Shown: piece after piece, positions 24,592-32,325 of the stretch
Numbering within the stretch: position 1 is the first letter of the stretch
How the letters are laid out: each line of letters starts with the position of its first letter
Assembly: GCA_037445635.1 (NCBI GenBank)
Contig: JBBIKC010000008.1
Location: forward strand, 1-64,000
DNA from: JBFMCC01 sp037445635
Lineage (GTDB): Bacteria; Chloroflexota; Anaerolineae; Anaerolineales; Villigracilaceae
Reading direction: 5' to 3'
Length of the DNA: 64,000 nt
Translations under genes and position numbers: made by a program
The notes under the pieces: generated by a model
The model's input: the letters and a program-made list of their open reading frames with translations, nothing else
What the model was told of the DNA's origin: nothing
Database searches by the model: none

Positions 24592-26892
24592 ATGGATTCG
24601 TTCTTCGGGCAATACTTTTCCATGCTCACGGCGCCGCCGGGCAACCTGCTTTATCATCTCGTCCTGATTTTTTCCATTGCCGGCGCTTTGCAATCGGCCT
24701 TCAATCACTGGCGTTCGAGCGCGTTTCCGCAGGCGCGTCGCACCATGGTCGGCCTGGGGGTGTTGCTCCTGGCGCAGCTCATCCTGTTCATCGTTAGCGG
24801 GCTGGGCTGGCAGGGACTGCTTAATCTGGAAGTGATGCTTCCCCCGCTCGACCGGGCCTCCTCGGTGCTGGGCATTTTGTGGATCATCTGGCTGTGGGCC
24901 TTTCCCGAACCCAGCCGCGCCGCCGACTCAGCCGCGACCCTGCTGACCCTGCTGGTGGCCACCGCCATGACGCTGAGTTTCGCGGCCTGGATGGCGGAAC
25001 TGACCTTTGTCCCCTTCAACGCAACTTTCCAGGACTTCGTCTGGCAGGCGGCCTCGATGGGTCTCATCCTGCTCGGGGCGATGATCCTGCTCGTCCGCCG
25101 TCCGAGCGGATGGGCCAACGGGCTGGCCGCGCTCGGCTTGTTGTTCCTCGGCCACACCCTGCACCTGCTCGGCGGCCGCGCGCAGGGCGATTTCCCCGGC
25201 GCGGTGCGGCTGGCCACCATCGCCGCCTATCCCATTCTATTCACATTACCGCAGCGATTCCCCGCGCCGGTCAGCCAGCCGACCTCGATCAAGCAGGAGG
25301 CGCCGGTCCCGGAGAGGCGGCGCTACAGCACAGACCCCAAGACCTTCCACGCCATGCTCAGCCTGGCGGCGGAGACCAACCCCGCCAAGACGAGTCAGGC
25401 CATCACCCGCGCCATCGCGCAGACCATGCTGGCGGACCTGTGCTTCCTGATCTTCCTCACCGATAACAAAAATCAACTCGTCATCGCCGCGGGCTACGAC
25501 TTGATCCGCGAGGAACCGCTCGAAGGCGGCTCGCTGAACAAGACCGAGATCCCCATGCTCGCGGGCGCGATCCAGCGCGGACGTCCGCTGCGCCTGCCGG
25601 CCAGCGGCACCTCCGCCGACATTAAGGGGTTGGGCGATCTGCTCGGGCTGGGCAACCCCGGCAATCTGTTGTGTGTGCCCATGCTCACACCGGAGAAAGA
25701 ATCGATCGGCGGCGTCCTCCTGCTCTCGCCGTATTCCAGCCGCGTCTGGTCCGCGGAAGACCAGGCCTTCCTTGCCAACATCGCCTCCTCGCTGGTGACC
25801 ATCGTCCAGCGCGGCCAGCAATTGAACACCCTCCAGCAAAAGGAACAGGCCACCCAGCAGACGCTGGAGCAGGTGCGCGGGCAACTGGCCGAGTTCCAGA
25901 AAAAGAACGAGGAACTCACCAAACAACTCGAAGAGGCGCTCCAGGCGCCGCGCGCCGATCCCGCCGCGCAGAAACTCATCGAACAGTTACAGAAGGACAA
26001 CGAGGCCCTGCGCGCCCGCAAGACCGGCCGCCGCGAAGACAGCCAGGTGGAAAAAGAACTGCGCATGACCCTCGAGGAAACGGCCCGCCTGCAAAATCAA
26101 CTTGCAGAGGCCAACATGCGCATCATCGAACTCGAAAAGGGACAGAAGGCCACGCGCTCGAACGAACAGGCCGAAGTGGTCGCGTCCATTTCACAGGAAC
26201 TGCGACAGCCCATGTCCTCGGTGGTCGGTTACACAGACCTGCTGCTGGGCGAATCGGTGGGCATCCTCGGCGCGCTCCAGCGCAAGTTCGTCGAACGCAT
26301 CAAGGCCTCCACCGAGCGCATCGGCGCGTTGATTGACGATCTCATCCAGGTCACCACGATGGAAAGCGGGCTGGCCGAACTCAAGCCCGAACCCGTTGAC
26401 CTCAACCTGATCATTGACAACGCCATGACCTACACCAGCAGTCAGGTGCGCGAGAAGAACATCACCCTGCACCTCGACCTGCCCAAGAAGATCTCCGCCA
26501 TCTACGCCGACCGCGAGGCACTCCAGCAGATCCTCATTCACCTGTTGCAGAACGCCGGGGCGGCCACGCCGGTCGAAGGCAGAATCACCCTGCGGGTCCA
26601 GACCAAGACCGAGGACAAACAAGATTACGTTCTCATTCAGGTCACGGACAGCGGCGGCGGGATTCCGGCCGAAGACCTGCCGCGCGTCTTCACCCGTTTG
26701 TATCGCGCCGACAACGTCCTGATCCAGGGCGTCGGCGATACGGGCGTGGGACTCTCCATCGCCAAAACCCTGACCGAAGCCCAGCACGGACGCATCTGGG
26801 TGGACACCGAGCCGGGCGTCGGCTCGACCTTCAGCGTGTTACTGCCCATCGCCACTGACCTGATGTCGCTCGCACAGGCCAAGGGAGCGTAG
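24592..26892 (+). CDS. Membrane sensor histidine kinase lacking the phosphoacceptor His
   Basis: 766 residues. About seven hydrophobic segments occupy 1-225, a GAF-like domain 240-410 (LADLCFLIFLTDNKNQLVIA, SIGGVLLLSPYSS), a coiled coil rich in Gln, Glu and Lys 415-530, then HisKA and HATPase. In place of the SHELRTP motif the sequence is SQELRQPMSSV: the phosphorylated His is Q535 (codon CAG at 26194). The ATP-binding side looks intact: N in LLQNAGAATP, VTDSGGGIP, GVGDTGVGLSIAK. It may act as a non-phosphorylating or dimer-partner sensor. It heads an operon with LysM and LCP genes (4 nt spacing), hinting at envelope control. Confidence 0.9.
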   Translation: MDSFFGQYFSMLTAPPGNLLYHLVLIFSIAGALQSAFNHWRSSAFPQARRTMVGLGVLLLAQLILFIVSGLGWQGLLNLEVMLPPLDRASSVLGILWIIWLWAFPEPSRAADSAATLLTLLVATAMTLSFAAWMAELTFVPFNATFQDFVWQAASMGLILLGAMILLVRRPSGWANGLAALGLLFLGHTLHLLGGRAQGDFPGAVRLATIAAYPILFTLPQRFPAPVSQPTSIKQEAPVPERRRYSTDPKTFHAMLSLAAETNPAKTSQAITRAIAQTMLADLCFLIFLTDNKNQLVIAAGYDLIREEPLEGGSLNKTEIPMLAGAIQRGRPLRLPASGTSADIKGLGDLLGLGNPGNLLCVPMLTPEKESIGGVLLLSPYSSRVWSAEDQAFLANIASSLVTIVQRGQQLNTLQQKEQATQQTLEQVRGQLAEFQKKNEELTKQLEEALQAPRADPAAQKLIEQLQKDNEALRARKTGRREDSQVEKELRMTLEETARLQNQLAEANMRIIELEKGQKATRSNEQAEVVASISQELRQPMSSVVGYTDLLLGESVGILGALQRKFVERIKASTERIGALIDDLIQVTTMESGLAELKPEPVDLNLIIDNAMTYTSSQVREKNITLHLDLPKKISAIYADREALQQILIHLLQNAGAATPVEGRITLRVQTKTEDKQDYVLIQVTDSGGGIPAEDLPRVFTRLYRADNVLIQGVGDTGVGLSIAKTLTEAQHGRIWVDTEPGVGSTFSVLLPIATDLMSLAQAKGA

Positions 26893-26895
26893 GAT

Positions 26896-27687
26896 ATGCA
26901 GGCCCTGCGCCAATTGGGCGGCGGGATTCTCATTGGCATCCTTTCACTCCTGGTGGTGATCGGCGGCAGTTCACTGGCCCTGGCCGAAGGGTACATCGGC
27001 CTGCCGCCCACGCCGACCCAAACTGCCTCACCCACCAGTCCCTTCCCGCCCACACCTACGACCGGCGGCCCGACCATCGAGCCGTCCCCAACGATTGTTC
27101 CGACATCAACCGACACGCCCGTTCCGCCCACCACCTGCCCGCCGCCGTCCGGCTGGGTGCTGGTGACGATTCAGGTGGGGGACACGCTTCAGTCCCTCGC
27201 GGCGCGCTACCGAACCACGCCCGAGTTGCTCGCGGCCGCAAACTGTTTATTCTCCACTGAACTCCTGCCGGGATACGGAATCTACGTCCCACCCACATCG
27301 TCCACCGCGCCCCCGGTCGCGTGCGGCGCGCCGCCGGGCTGGATTCAATATACCGTCCAGCCGGGCGACAACCTCTACCAGATCAGCCTGCGATACGGTG
27401 TAACGGTCGCCCAACTCCAGCAGGCCAATTGCCTCGCAAACCCGAACGATATTCACGTTGGTCAAAGACTCTGGGTTCCCAATGTGCCAACGATCACACC
27501 GCCGGTTACACCTATTGAAATCGAATTCGGGACGGGAACGCCGGAACAGCCTACGCCTGAACCTGCCACCGAGACCCCGACCCCCGCGCCCACCGACACG
27601 CCCCAGCCGGCCGATACCACCGCGCCGACTGCAACGGGGACATCCACGCCCACAGCCACGCCGAGTCCCGCTACACCGCCGAACTGA
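26896..27687 (+). CDS. Secreted protein with two LysM domains
   Basis: 263 residues. A hydrophobic N-terminus (about 8-32) ending ALAEG looks like a signal peptide or anchor. A Pro/Thr linker is followed by two LysM motifs, VQVGDTLQSLAARYRTTPELLAAANC-like near 88-135 and YTVQPGDNLYQISLRYGVTV near 152-195, each with a Cys-containing framing (CPPPSGW, CGAPPGW). A long Thr/Pro/Ala tail ends the protein. LysM binds peptidoglycan glycan strands. Cotranscribed with the sensor gene before it and the LCP gene after it. Confidence 0.85.
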   Translation: MQALRQLGGGILIGILSLLVVIGGSSLALAEGYIGLPPTPTQTASPTSPFPPTPTTGGPTIEPSPTIVPTSTDTPVPPTTCPPPSGWVLVTIQVGDTLQSLAARYRTTPELLAAANCLFSTELLPGYGIYVPPTSSTAPPVACGAPPGWIQYTVQPGDNLYQISLRYGVTVAQLQQANCLANPNDIHVGQRLWVPNVPTITPPVTPIEIEFGTGTPEQPTPEPATETPTPAPTDTPQPADTTAPTATGTSTPTATPSPATPPN

Positions 27688-27698
27688 TTTCATCCTTC

Positions 27699-29168
27699 AT
27701 GCGCTTTCCTTCCCAACGCCTCGCCCTGCTCGCCTGCCTGCTCCTCGCGGCCTGCAGTGGACAGACTCCCACCGCGCCGCCCGTGCAGGGACTGCCGTTC
27801 GTGCTGGTCACCGCGGCTCCAAACGCGACGCCCACGCCGACGCCCTTCCAGCCCGTCCTGCCCACACCCTTCCCCACCATCTCAGGCGAGACGTACACCA
27901 CGCCGCTCCCGCCGCTCGTCCTGCCCAGCGATACGCCCACGCCTCTGCCCACGCCGACTGAAGTCGTTCCTACTGCCGACCTCGCGATTCTCTATCCAAC
28001 CCAGGCGCCGCCTCCGCTGGCAGTAGACTACGACGGCCCGGACGTGGTCACCTTCTTATTGATTGGATCAGACAAACGCCCCGGCTCCTCGTACCGCACC
28101 GACACGATGGTCATCGTCATCCTGCGGCCGCGCGATGACCAGGTCTCGCTCATTTCGATTCCGCGCGACCTGTGGGTTTACATCCCGGGCTGGGAAATGC
28201 AGCGCATCAACACCGCTTATCAGCACGGCGAGATCACCGGCTATGCCGGCGGCGGGCCGCAACTGCTGAAAGACACAATCGAATACAACCTCGGCCTGCA
28301 CATTGACCATACCGCCATGGTCGAGTTCGACGGCTTCCGCCGCATCGTGGATACCCTCGGCGGCATTGACGTGCCCGTGGCCTGCGCCTACACCGACTGG
28401 CGGCTCATTGACCCGTCCTACGATCCCGAAAACGAAAACAACTGGCACCTGTACACTACCGGTCCCGGCCTCGTCCACATGGACGGCGACCTGGCGTTGT
28501 GGTACGCGCGCTCGCGCCAGAAGTCCAACGACTTCGACCGCGGCCGCCGTCAGCAGGAAGTCCTGCGCGCAATTTACACGACCGCCCTGCAAACAGATAC
28601 GCTGTCCAAGATCCCGCAACTGTACAGCGACTTCAGCAGTCTCGTTGTCACCGACCTCGGCCTGGGCGACATCCTGAAACTATCTCTGCTCGCGCCGGGC
28701 TTTTCCAACGCGGACATCCGCAGTTATTACATCCGTCCGCCCATCGTCACTTCGTGGATCACGCCGGGCGGCGCGTACGTGTTGCTGCCAGATCAGACTG
28801 CCCTGCAAAATCTGGTCACGCAGGCGCTGTCCGCTTCGCCTATAGCGGTGGTAAACGAGTCGATCACAATTGAAATCCAAAACGGGACTCCCTTCGACGG
28901 CTTCGACGCGCTGGCCGCCACGCGCCTGAACTACGCGGGCTATGAAACGAAAATCATCCCGCCCGACCAGCGCAACATGGCCTACAGCGTGCTCGTGGAT
29001 TTCAGCCCCGCGCCGGACTATAACCGCAGTCTGAGCATTCTCACGGCGCTGGGACTTCAGCCTGCTAATTTAGTTTCTCTGCCAGACCCGAACAGCGCCG
29101 CGCCATATCGGTTGATCCTCGGTTACGATTACCAGCCGTGCTTCCAGCCGGAGGGATTGACGCCGTAA
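27699..29168 (+). CDS. LytR-CpsA-Psr (LCP) family lipoprotein
   Basis: 489 residues. Lipoprotein signal LALLACLLLAAC, Thr/Pro linker to about 115, then the LCP domain: VTFLLIGSDKRPG, YRTDTMVIVIL, SLISIPRDLWVYIPG, GGIDVPV and LWYARSRQKSNDFDRGRRQQ with the arginines that hold the polyprenyl-pyrophosphate lipid. A LytR_C-like domain follows (ITIEIQNGTPFDGFDALAA). LCP enzymes attach glycopolymers to peptidoglycan or protein outside the membrane. The lipid anchor in place of the usual TM helix is notable. Confidence 0.9.
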   Translation: MRFPSQRLALLACLLLAACSGQTPTAPPVQGLPFVLVTAAPNATPTPTPFQPVLPTPFPTISGETYTTPLPPLVLPSDTPTPLPTPTEVVPTADLAILYPTQAPPPLAVDYDGPDVVTFLLIGSDKRPGSSYRTDTMVIVILRPRDDQVSLISIPRDLWVYIPGWEMQRINTAYQHGEITGYAGGGPQLLKDTIEYNLGLHIDHTAMVEFDGFRRIVDTLGGIDVPVACAYTDWRLIDPSYDPENENNWHLYTTGPGLVHMDGDLALWYARSRQKSNDFDRGRRQQEVLRAIYTTALQTDTLSKIPQLYSDFSSLVVTDLGLGDILKLSLLAPGFSNADIRSYYIRPPIVTSWITPGGAYVLLPDQTALQNLVTQALSASPIAVVNESITIEIQNGTPFDGFDALAATRLNYAGYETKIIPPDQRNMAYSVLVDFSPAPDYNRSLSILTALGLQPANLVSLPDPNSAAPYRLILGYDYQPCFQPEGLTP

Positions 29169-29194
29169 GATAAACCAACATGGAGAAGATGCCA

Positions 29195-29668
29195 ATGAAA
29201 AAGCGAATCATCGGCTTGCTCCTGCTCGCAATCCTGCCTCTCACCGCTTGTGGGCTCGCGCCAGCCACGGCCACGCCGACAGCGACAGCGACGATCGCGC
29301 CCACCTTCACGCCGACCATGACCATGACGCCAACCAGCACGCCCGAGCCGACCTTCACGCCCACGCCCAGCCCGACTGCCATTCCAATGGAGTTGGTAGC
29401 TTCGAGTGAACTGGGAGCCATTGAACTCGCAGTTTCTCTTGGATGCAAGCAGCATTCAGAGACAGAAATCCCCGTGGTTCCAGGTGCTGCTATGAAGTAT
29501 CTCAAGCGCTTTTCTCCATTCAAGGATAGTATCGGATGGGGAGCGACGATTGAGGACGGGTGCGTTTTCGGGCTTGAATTTGCCAGTTCGGCACCTGATG
29601 CTCCGAAGATCGCGGTCTGGTATGAAGATCAGAGCGGTGCCTGGCATCGCATTGCCATTGTGCCGTAA
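29195..29668 (+). CDS. Small lipoprotein of unknown function
   Basis: 157 residues from MKKRIIGLLLLAILPLTAC, with GGAG 9 nt upstream; the frame could start at 29180. A repetitive Thr/Pro linker (TATATIAPTFTPTMT and on) separates the lipid Cys from a small domain of about 95 residues with two Cys (SLGCKQH, EDGCVFGLEF). No family recognised. It is the last gene of the LysM-LCP operon and is followed by a terminator. Confidence 0.7.
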   Translation: MKKRIIGLLLLAILPLTACGLAPATATPTATATIAPTFTPTMTMTPTSTPEPTFTPTPSPTAIPMELVASSELGAIELAVSLGCKQHSETEIPVVPGAAMKYLKRFSPFKDSIGWGATIEDGCVFGLEFASSAPDAPKIAVWYEDQSGAWHRIAIVP

Positions 29669-29674
29669 AATAAT

Positions 29675-29705
29675 GAGCCACCCTCTTTTGAGGGTGGCTT
29701 TCGTA
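29675..29705 (+). terminator. Intrinsic terminator
   Basis: AGCCACCCTC pairs with GAGGGTGGCT around a TTTT loop, followed by TTCGTATTT. It ends the operon begun at 24592. Confidence 0.85.
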
Positions 29706-29806
29706 TTTGTGCGTAACTATGCAGTGGAGCAAAGCTCATTTATGGGTCGACTCTACTTCGCCAATCATATTTCGCGAAAACTTCGCGCGACACGGGCTTC
29801 GCGGGG

Positions 29807-29834
29807 TTGACTTCAAGTTTGCGGGAGTTATACT
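29807..29834 (+). promoter_or_regulatory. Sigma-70-like promoter of the AT-rich gene pair
   Basis: TTGACT (29807-29812), 16-nt spacer, TATACT (29829-29834); start near 29841, leader about 17 nt. No good ribosome site before the ATG at 29858. Confidence 0.6.
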
Positions 29835-29857
29835 TTTATTGAGCATTAACTTTGTTT

Positions 29858-30364
29858 ATGTTTTTTGAGAAACTTAAAAAGAGTTTGAAAAACAAAAACC
29901 TGGTTTTGTATTTTGGTTATGGCATAGCCCTGGTTTTGGCTTTATATTTGGGATTCCAGTTTGTTTCTTATTATCAAGAGCAAAAATCTTTGGCAGAGTT
30001 TGGTATTGGAGAAAACAGCAGTTTCGAGCCGGAAGGCACTTATCCTGATGCTTTGTATGACTATGACATGACGCAATACAGATCAATGTTCACTGTTTTG
30101 GGCATGGACAAACAAAACAAGACCATGGAGTTAAGGTTTGTCTACCCGGCAAAGTACATGGGTAAAGAAATTCTGGCAAAAGTAAACTGCGCTTTAAAAG
30201 ACACGACATTGTTGATTAATGACGATCTGGACACTGGACCAGTGTCTTCAACAGTAGAGTTTTATGAAGACGCAAGGATTGTGCCTGGAAAAACAACAAT
30301 GCAGGGTGTTTGCGAAGACGAGCTGTGTCGAAAAATAACAAAATACTGCGAGTTTTGGATTTAG
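29858..30364 (+). CDS. Membrane-anchored protein of unknown function in an AT-rich island
   Basis: 168 residues. A basic N-terminus and one hydrophobic helix (about 16-38, VLYFGYGIALVLALYLGF) suggest a type II anchor with the rest outside. The outer domain has a few conserved-looking Cys late in the chain (KVNCALKD, GVCEDELCRKI, KYCEFWI) that could form disulfides. Base composition and codon use (AAA, TTT, TTG, GTT) are strikingly AT-rich beside the neighbours, which points to recent acquisition. No family recognised. It probably shares a transcript with the next gene, 10 nt downstream. Confidence 0.65.
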   Translation: MFFEKLKKSLKNKNLVLYFGYGIALVLALYLGFQFVSYYQEQKSLAEFGIGENSSFEPEGTYPDALYDYDMTQYRSMFTVLGMDKQNKTMELRFVYPAKYMGKEILAKVNCALKDTTLLINDDLDTGPVSSTVEFYEDARIVPGKTTMQGVCEDELCRKITKYCEFWI

Positions 30365-30374
30365 TTTTTAAAAT

Positions 30375-31340
30375 ATGCAAGGGATAAAAGTTTTGAAAAT
30401 ATGGCTAGTAGTTTTTCTTGTTGTTGCTTCTGGGTTTGTTTCTACCCAAACAGTTTTTGCTGGTGGCGCGTCTTCTTGCGGAAGTGATTGCTTTTGTTCT
30501 TCATCACAAGATTATGATAGTTGTCGTGGTTACGATACTTGTTCAAACATTGCTGGCGGCAGTGGTAATGCGATAACCGGAATAGCCTTTTATAATGGCG
30601 GTTGCGGAGCAAGAATGGGGACAAATTCGCATATTTATGTGTGTGATCCTGGTTCTTGCGCTGTTGGCGGTGGCTCAAACTGGTCGTGTCCTGAATGCAC
30701 GAATTACCAGCGCGTGAAAGAATGCCGCCAGTCATGCACAGGCGGCTGGGATTCTGCCAGCGGCTGTTCGCAAAACTGCGCTTTGCAGGGCAACGGTAAA
30801 AAATGCTGTTCAAAAATGCAGTGCGTGCCGATTCCAAACTGCACCCCGCAGTCAAGCCCGACGCCGACCCCAAGCGTGGATCCGTCAGCCACGCCGTCAG
30901 AAACTCCGCCTGCTTCGACAGAGCCGTCGCCGACTCCTGACGCGGCCCAGATCACGAGTTTTGAGATCACGAACTTCAGGCAGCAGACCAGCGGCAACTT
31001 CACATACTATTACCAGGTTTTGAAAGAGCAGATGGCTGTTGAGCACCCGAATTACCAGCTCAACCTGCGCTGGACAGCGCTCGGGGCTGACGAGTGCTCT
31101 GGCTGGTGCAAATACGTGAAGATTGACGATTATCTGGCAAACCAGAACTTTGACGAGCTCCAGGGACAGGTTTGGGAGTGTTCAAAAGACATCAGTGGTC
31201 AGACGACTTTTTCAGGTTCGGTTGATCCGCAAACTGGCACTGCTAAAACCAAGCCGCGAGAAGCGGGCGTGATCCAATATACTTTGTCGTGTTCTGGCGA
31301 AGGCGGGGACGATGAGAGCGAACTGATCGTGTTAGGTTGA
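30375..31340 (+). CDS. Secreted cysteine-rich protein of unknown function
   Basis: 321 residues. Signal peptide at about 6-32 ending TVFAGGA. Residues 33-155 carry more than 20 Cys in tight pairs (SSCGSDCFC, CSGG-like turns, KKCCSKMQC), typical of a disulfide-knotted extracellular domain. A Pro/Thr/Ser linker (about 156-190) leads to a C-terminal domain with paired Cys (DECSGWCKYV) and a Ser/Glu-rich end. The first half is AT-rich; the second is closer to the host. The build resembles surface proteins of Patescibacteria, but no family is recognised. Confidence 0.65.
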   Translation: MQGIKVLKIWLVVFLVVASGFVSTQTVFAGGASSCGSDCFCSSSQDYDSCRGYDTCSNIAGGSGNAITGIAFYNGGCGARMGTNSHIYVCDPGSCAVGGGSNWSCPECTNYQRVKECRQSCTGGWDSASGCSQNCALQGNGKKCCSKMQCVPIPNCTPQSSPTPTPSVDPSATPSETPPASTEPSPTPDAAQITSFEITNFRQQTSGNFTYYYQVLKEQMAVEHPNYQLNLRWTALGADECSGWCKYVKIDDYLANQNFDELQGQVWECSKDISGQTTFSGSVDPQTGTAKTKPREAGVIQYTLSCSGEGGDDESELIVLG

Positions 31341-31365
31341 CATTTCTCCCCTTTTTCGCTAAACT
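31337..31365 (+). promoter_or_regulatory. Sigma-70 promoter before the recombinase-fold gene
   Basis: TTGACA (31337-31342), 17-nt spacer, TAAACT (31360-31365). The -35 overlaps the stop codon of the preceding gene, so the island ends exactly where this promoter begins. Confidence 0.7.
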
Positions 31366-31401
31366 ATACGCAAAGACTACACGCTATCATGAGGAGGCGT
31401 C

Positions 31402-32298
31402 ATGCCTGCTTCAAGTTCCGCACACATCACCTCGCAAACCCTGCTCCCCGCGGCCTTGCGCGCCTGGGAAATGTACCTCAACGATCAGGGACGTTCGCCC
31501 AACACGGTCAAGGCCTTTCTCTCGGATGTGGGGCTGCTGACCCAGTTCCTGCCGCCCGACCGCGCGCTGGGCGCGATCACCACCAGCGACCTCAACCGTT
31601 TCTTTGAATGGATGGAAAAAGAGCGCGCCGTTCCGTGCAGTCCGAAGACCCTCGCCCGCCGCATCACCTCGACCAAGTCCTTCTTCCGTTGGCTGCACCA
31701 GCACGGCGTGGTGATGGTGGACCCGGCCGAAAAGGTCCTGCAACGCTCGGCGATCAGTCCCCTGCCGCAGGTGTTGACCGATAAAGAAGCCGAGGCCGCG
31801 CTCCAGGCCGCGGACCAGCACCGCCGCGGCCCCAAACCCGACGCGCGTCCCTACGCGTTATTGAAATTACTGCTGACCACCGGCATCAAGAAGAGCGAAT
31901 GTCTCGGCATCCATCTCAATCACATTGACCTGGATTCGCCCGGCGGCCCTCTGGTCTTCATCCGCTACGCCAGCCCGGCCAATCGCTACAAAGAACGCAA
32001 ACTGCTTCTCGACGAGGAATGGATTCCCGCCTACAAGGAGTACCTCGCCCAATACCAGCCTGTGGATCAACTCTTCCCCTGGTCGCCGCGGCGGCTGGAG
32101 TACCTGCTGGAAGACATCGGCGAGGAGGCAGGCCTCGACAAGCACCTGTCCTTCGACATGTGCCGCTGGACCTGCGCCTTGCGGGATTACCGCGACGGGC
32201 AGGAGATCGAAAAGATTCGCCAGAAACTGGGGGTTTCGAAAATCCAGTGGCGCGAGATCAATCTCAAATTGAGGCAGTTGAGTGAGATGAACGAATAA
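31402..32298 (+). CDS. Tyrosine-recombinase-fold protein with lost catalytic residues
   Basis: 298 residues; GAGGAGGCGTC precedes the ATG. The N-terminal SAM-like core-binding domain (WEMYLNDQGRSPNTVKAFLSDVG) and the catalytic fold are recognisable, yet the active site is degenerate against XerD: Arg I is K163 (GIKKSE), His II is D252, His III is V278 (KLGVSK) and the nucleophilic Tyr is N287 (REINLK); Arg II is kept (R255) and a Lys is in RYKERK. It should bind DNA but not cut by the usual chemistry. Composition matches the host, not the AT-rich pair before it. Confidence 0.82.
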   Translation: MPASSSAHITSQTLLPAALRAWEMYLNDQGRSPNTVKAFLSDVGLLTQFLPPDRALGAITTSDLNRFFEWMEKERAVPCSPKTLARRITSTKSFFRWLHQHGVVMVDPAEKVLQRSAISPLPQVLTDKEAEAALQAADQHRRGPKPDARPYALLKLLLTTGIKKSECLGIHLNHIDLDSPGGPLVFIRYASPANRYKERKLLLDEEWIPAYKEYLAQYQPVDQLFPWSPRRLEYLLEDIGEEAGLDKHLSFDMCRWTCALRDYRDGQEIEKIRQKLGVSKIQWREINLKLRQLSEMNE

Positions 32299-32304
32299 TA
32301 AAAA

Positions 32305-32325
32305 GGGCGACCCAATGGGTCGCCC
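32305..32325. terminator. Shared hairpin between convergent genes
   Basis: GGGCGACCC (32305-32313) pairs with GGGTCGCCC (32317-32325), loop AAT. AAAA precedes and CTACTTT follows, so it can end both transcripts. It belongs to the GTAGGGGCGACCC repeat type and the tilS stop TAG is its edge. Confidence 0.8.

Noticed and set aside
24511..24708. Longer N-terminus for the TPR protein
   Set aside because: The extra codons lie over the promoter and have no ribosome site, and the GTG at 24510 opens a clear membrane anchor.
29858..31340. AT-rich genes as contamination or chimeric assembly
   Set aside because: Both flanks are continuous, with a host-type promoter overlapping the stop; cannot be excluded without read data, so it stays a possibility within the island finding.
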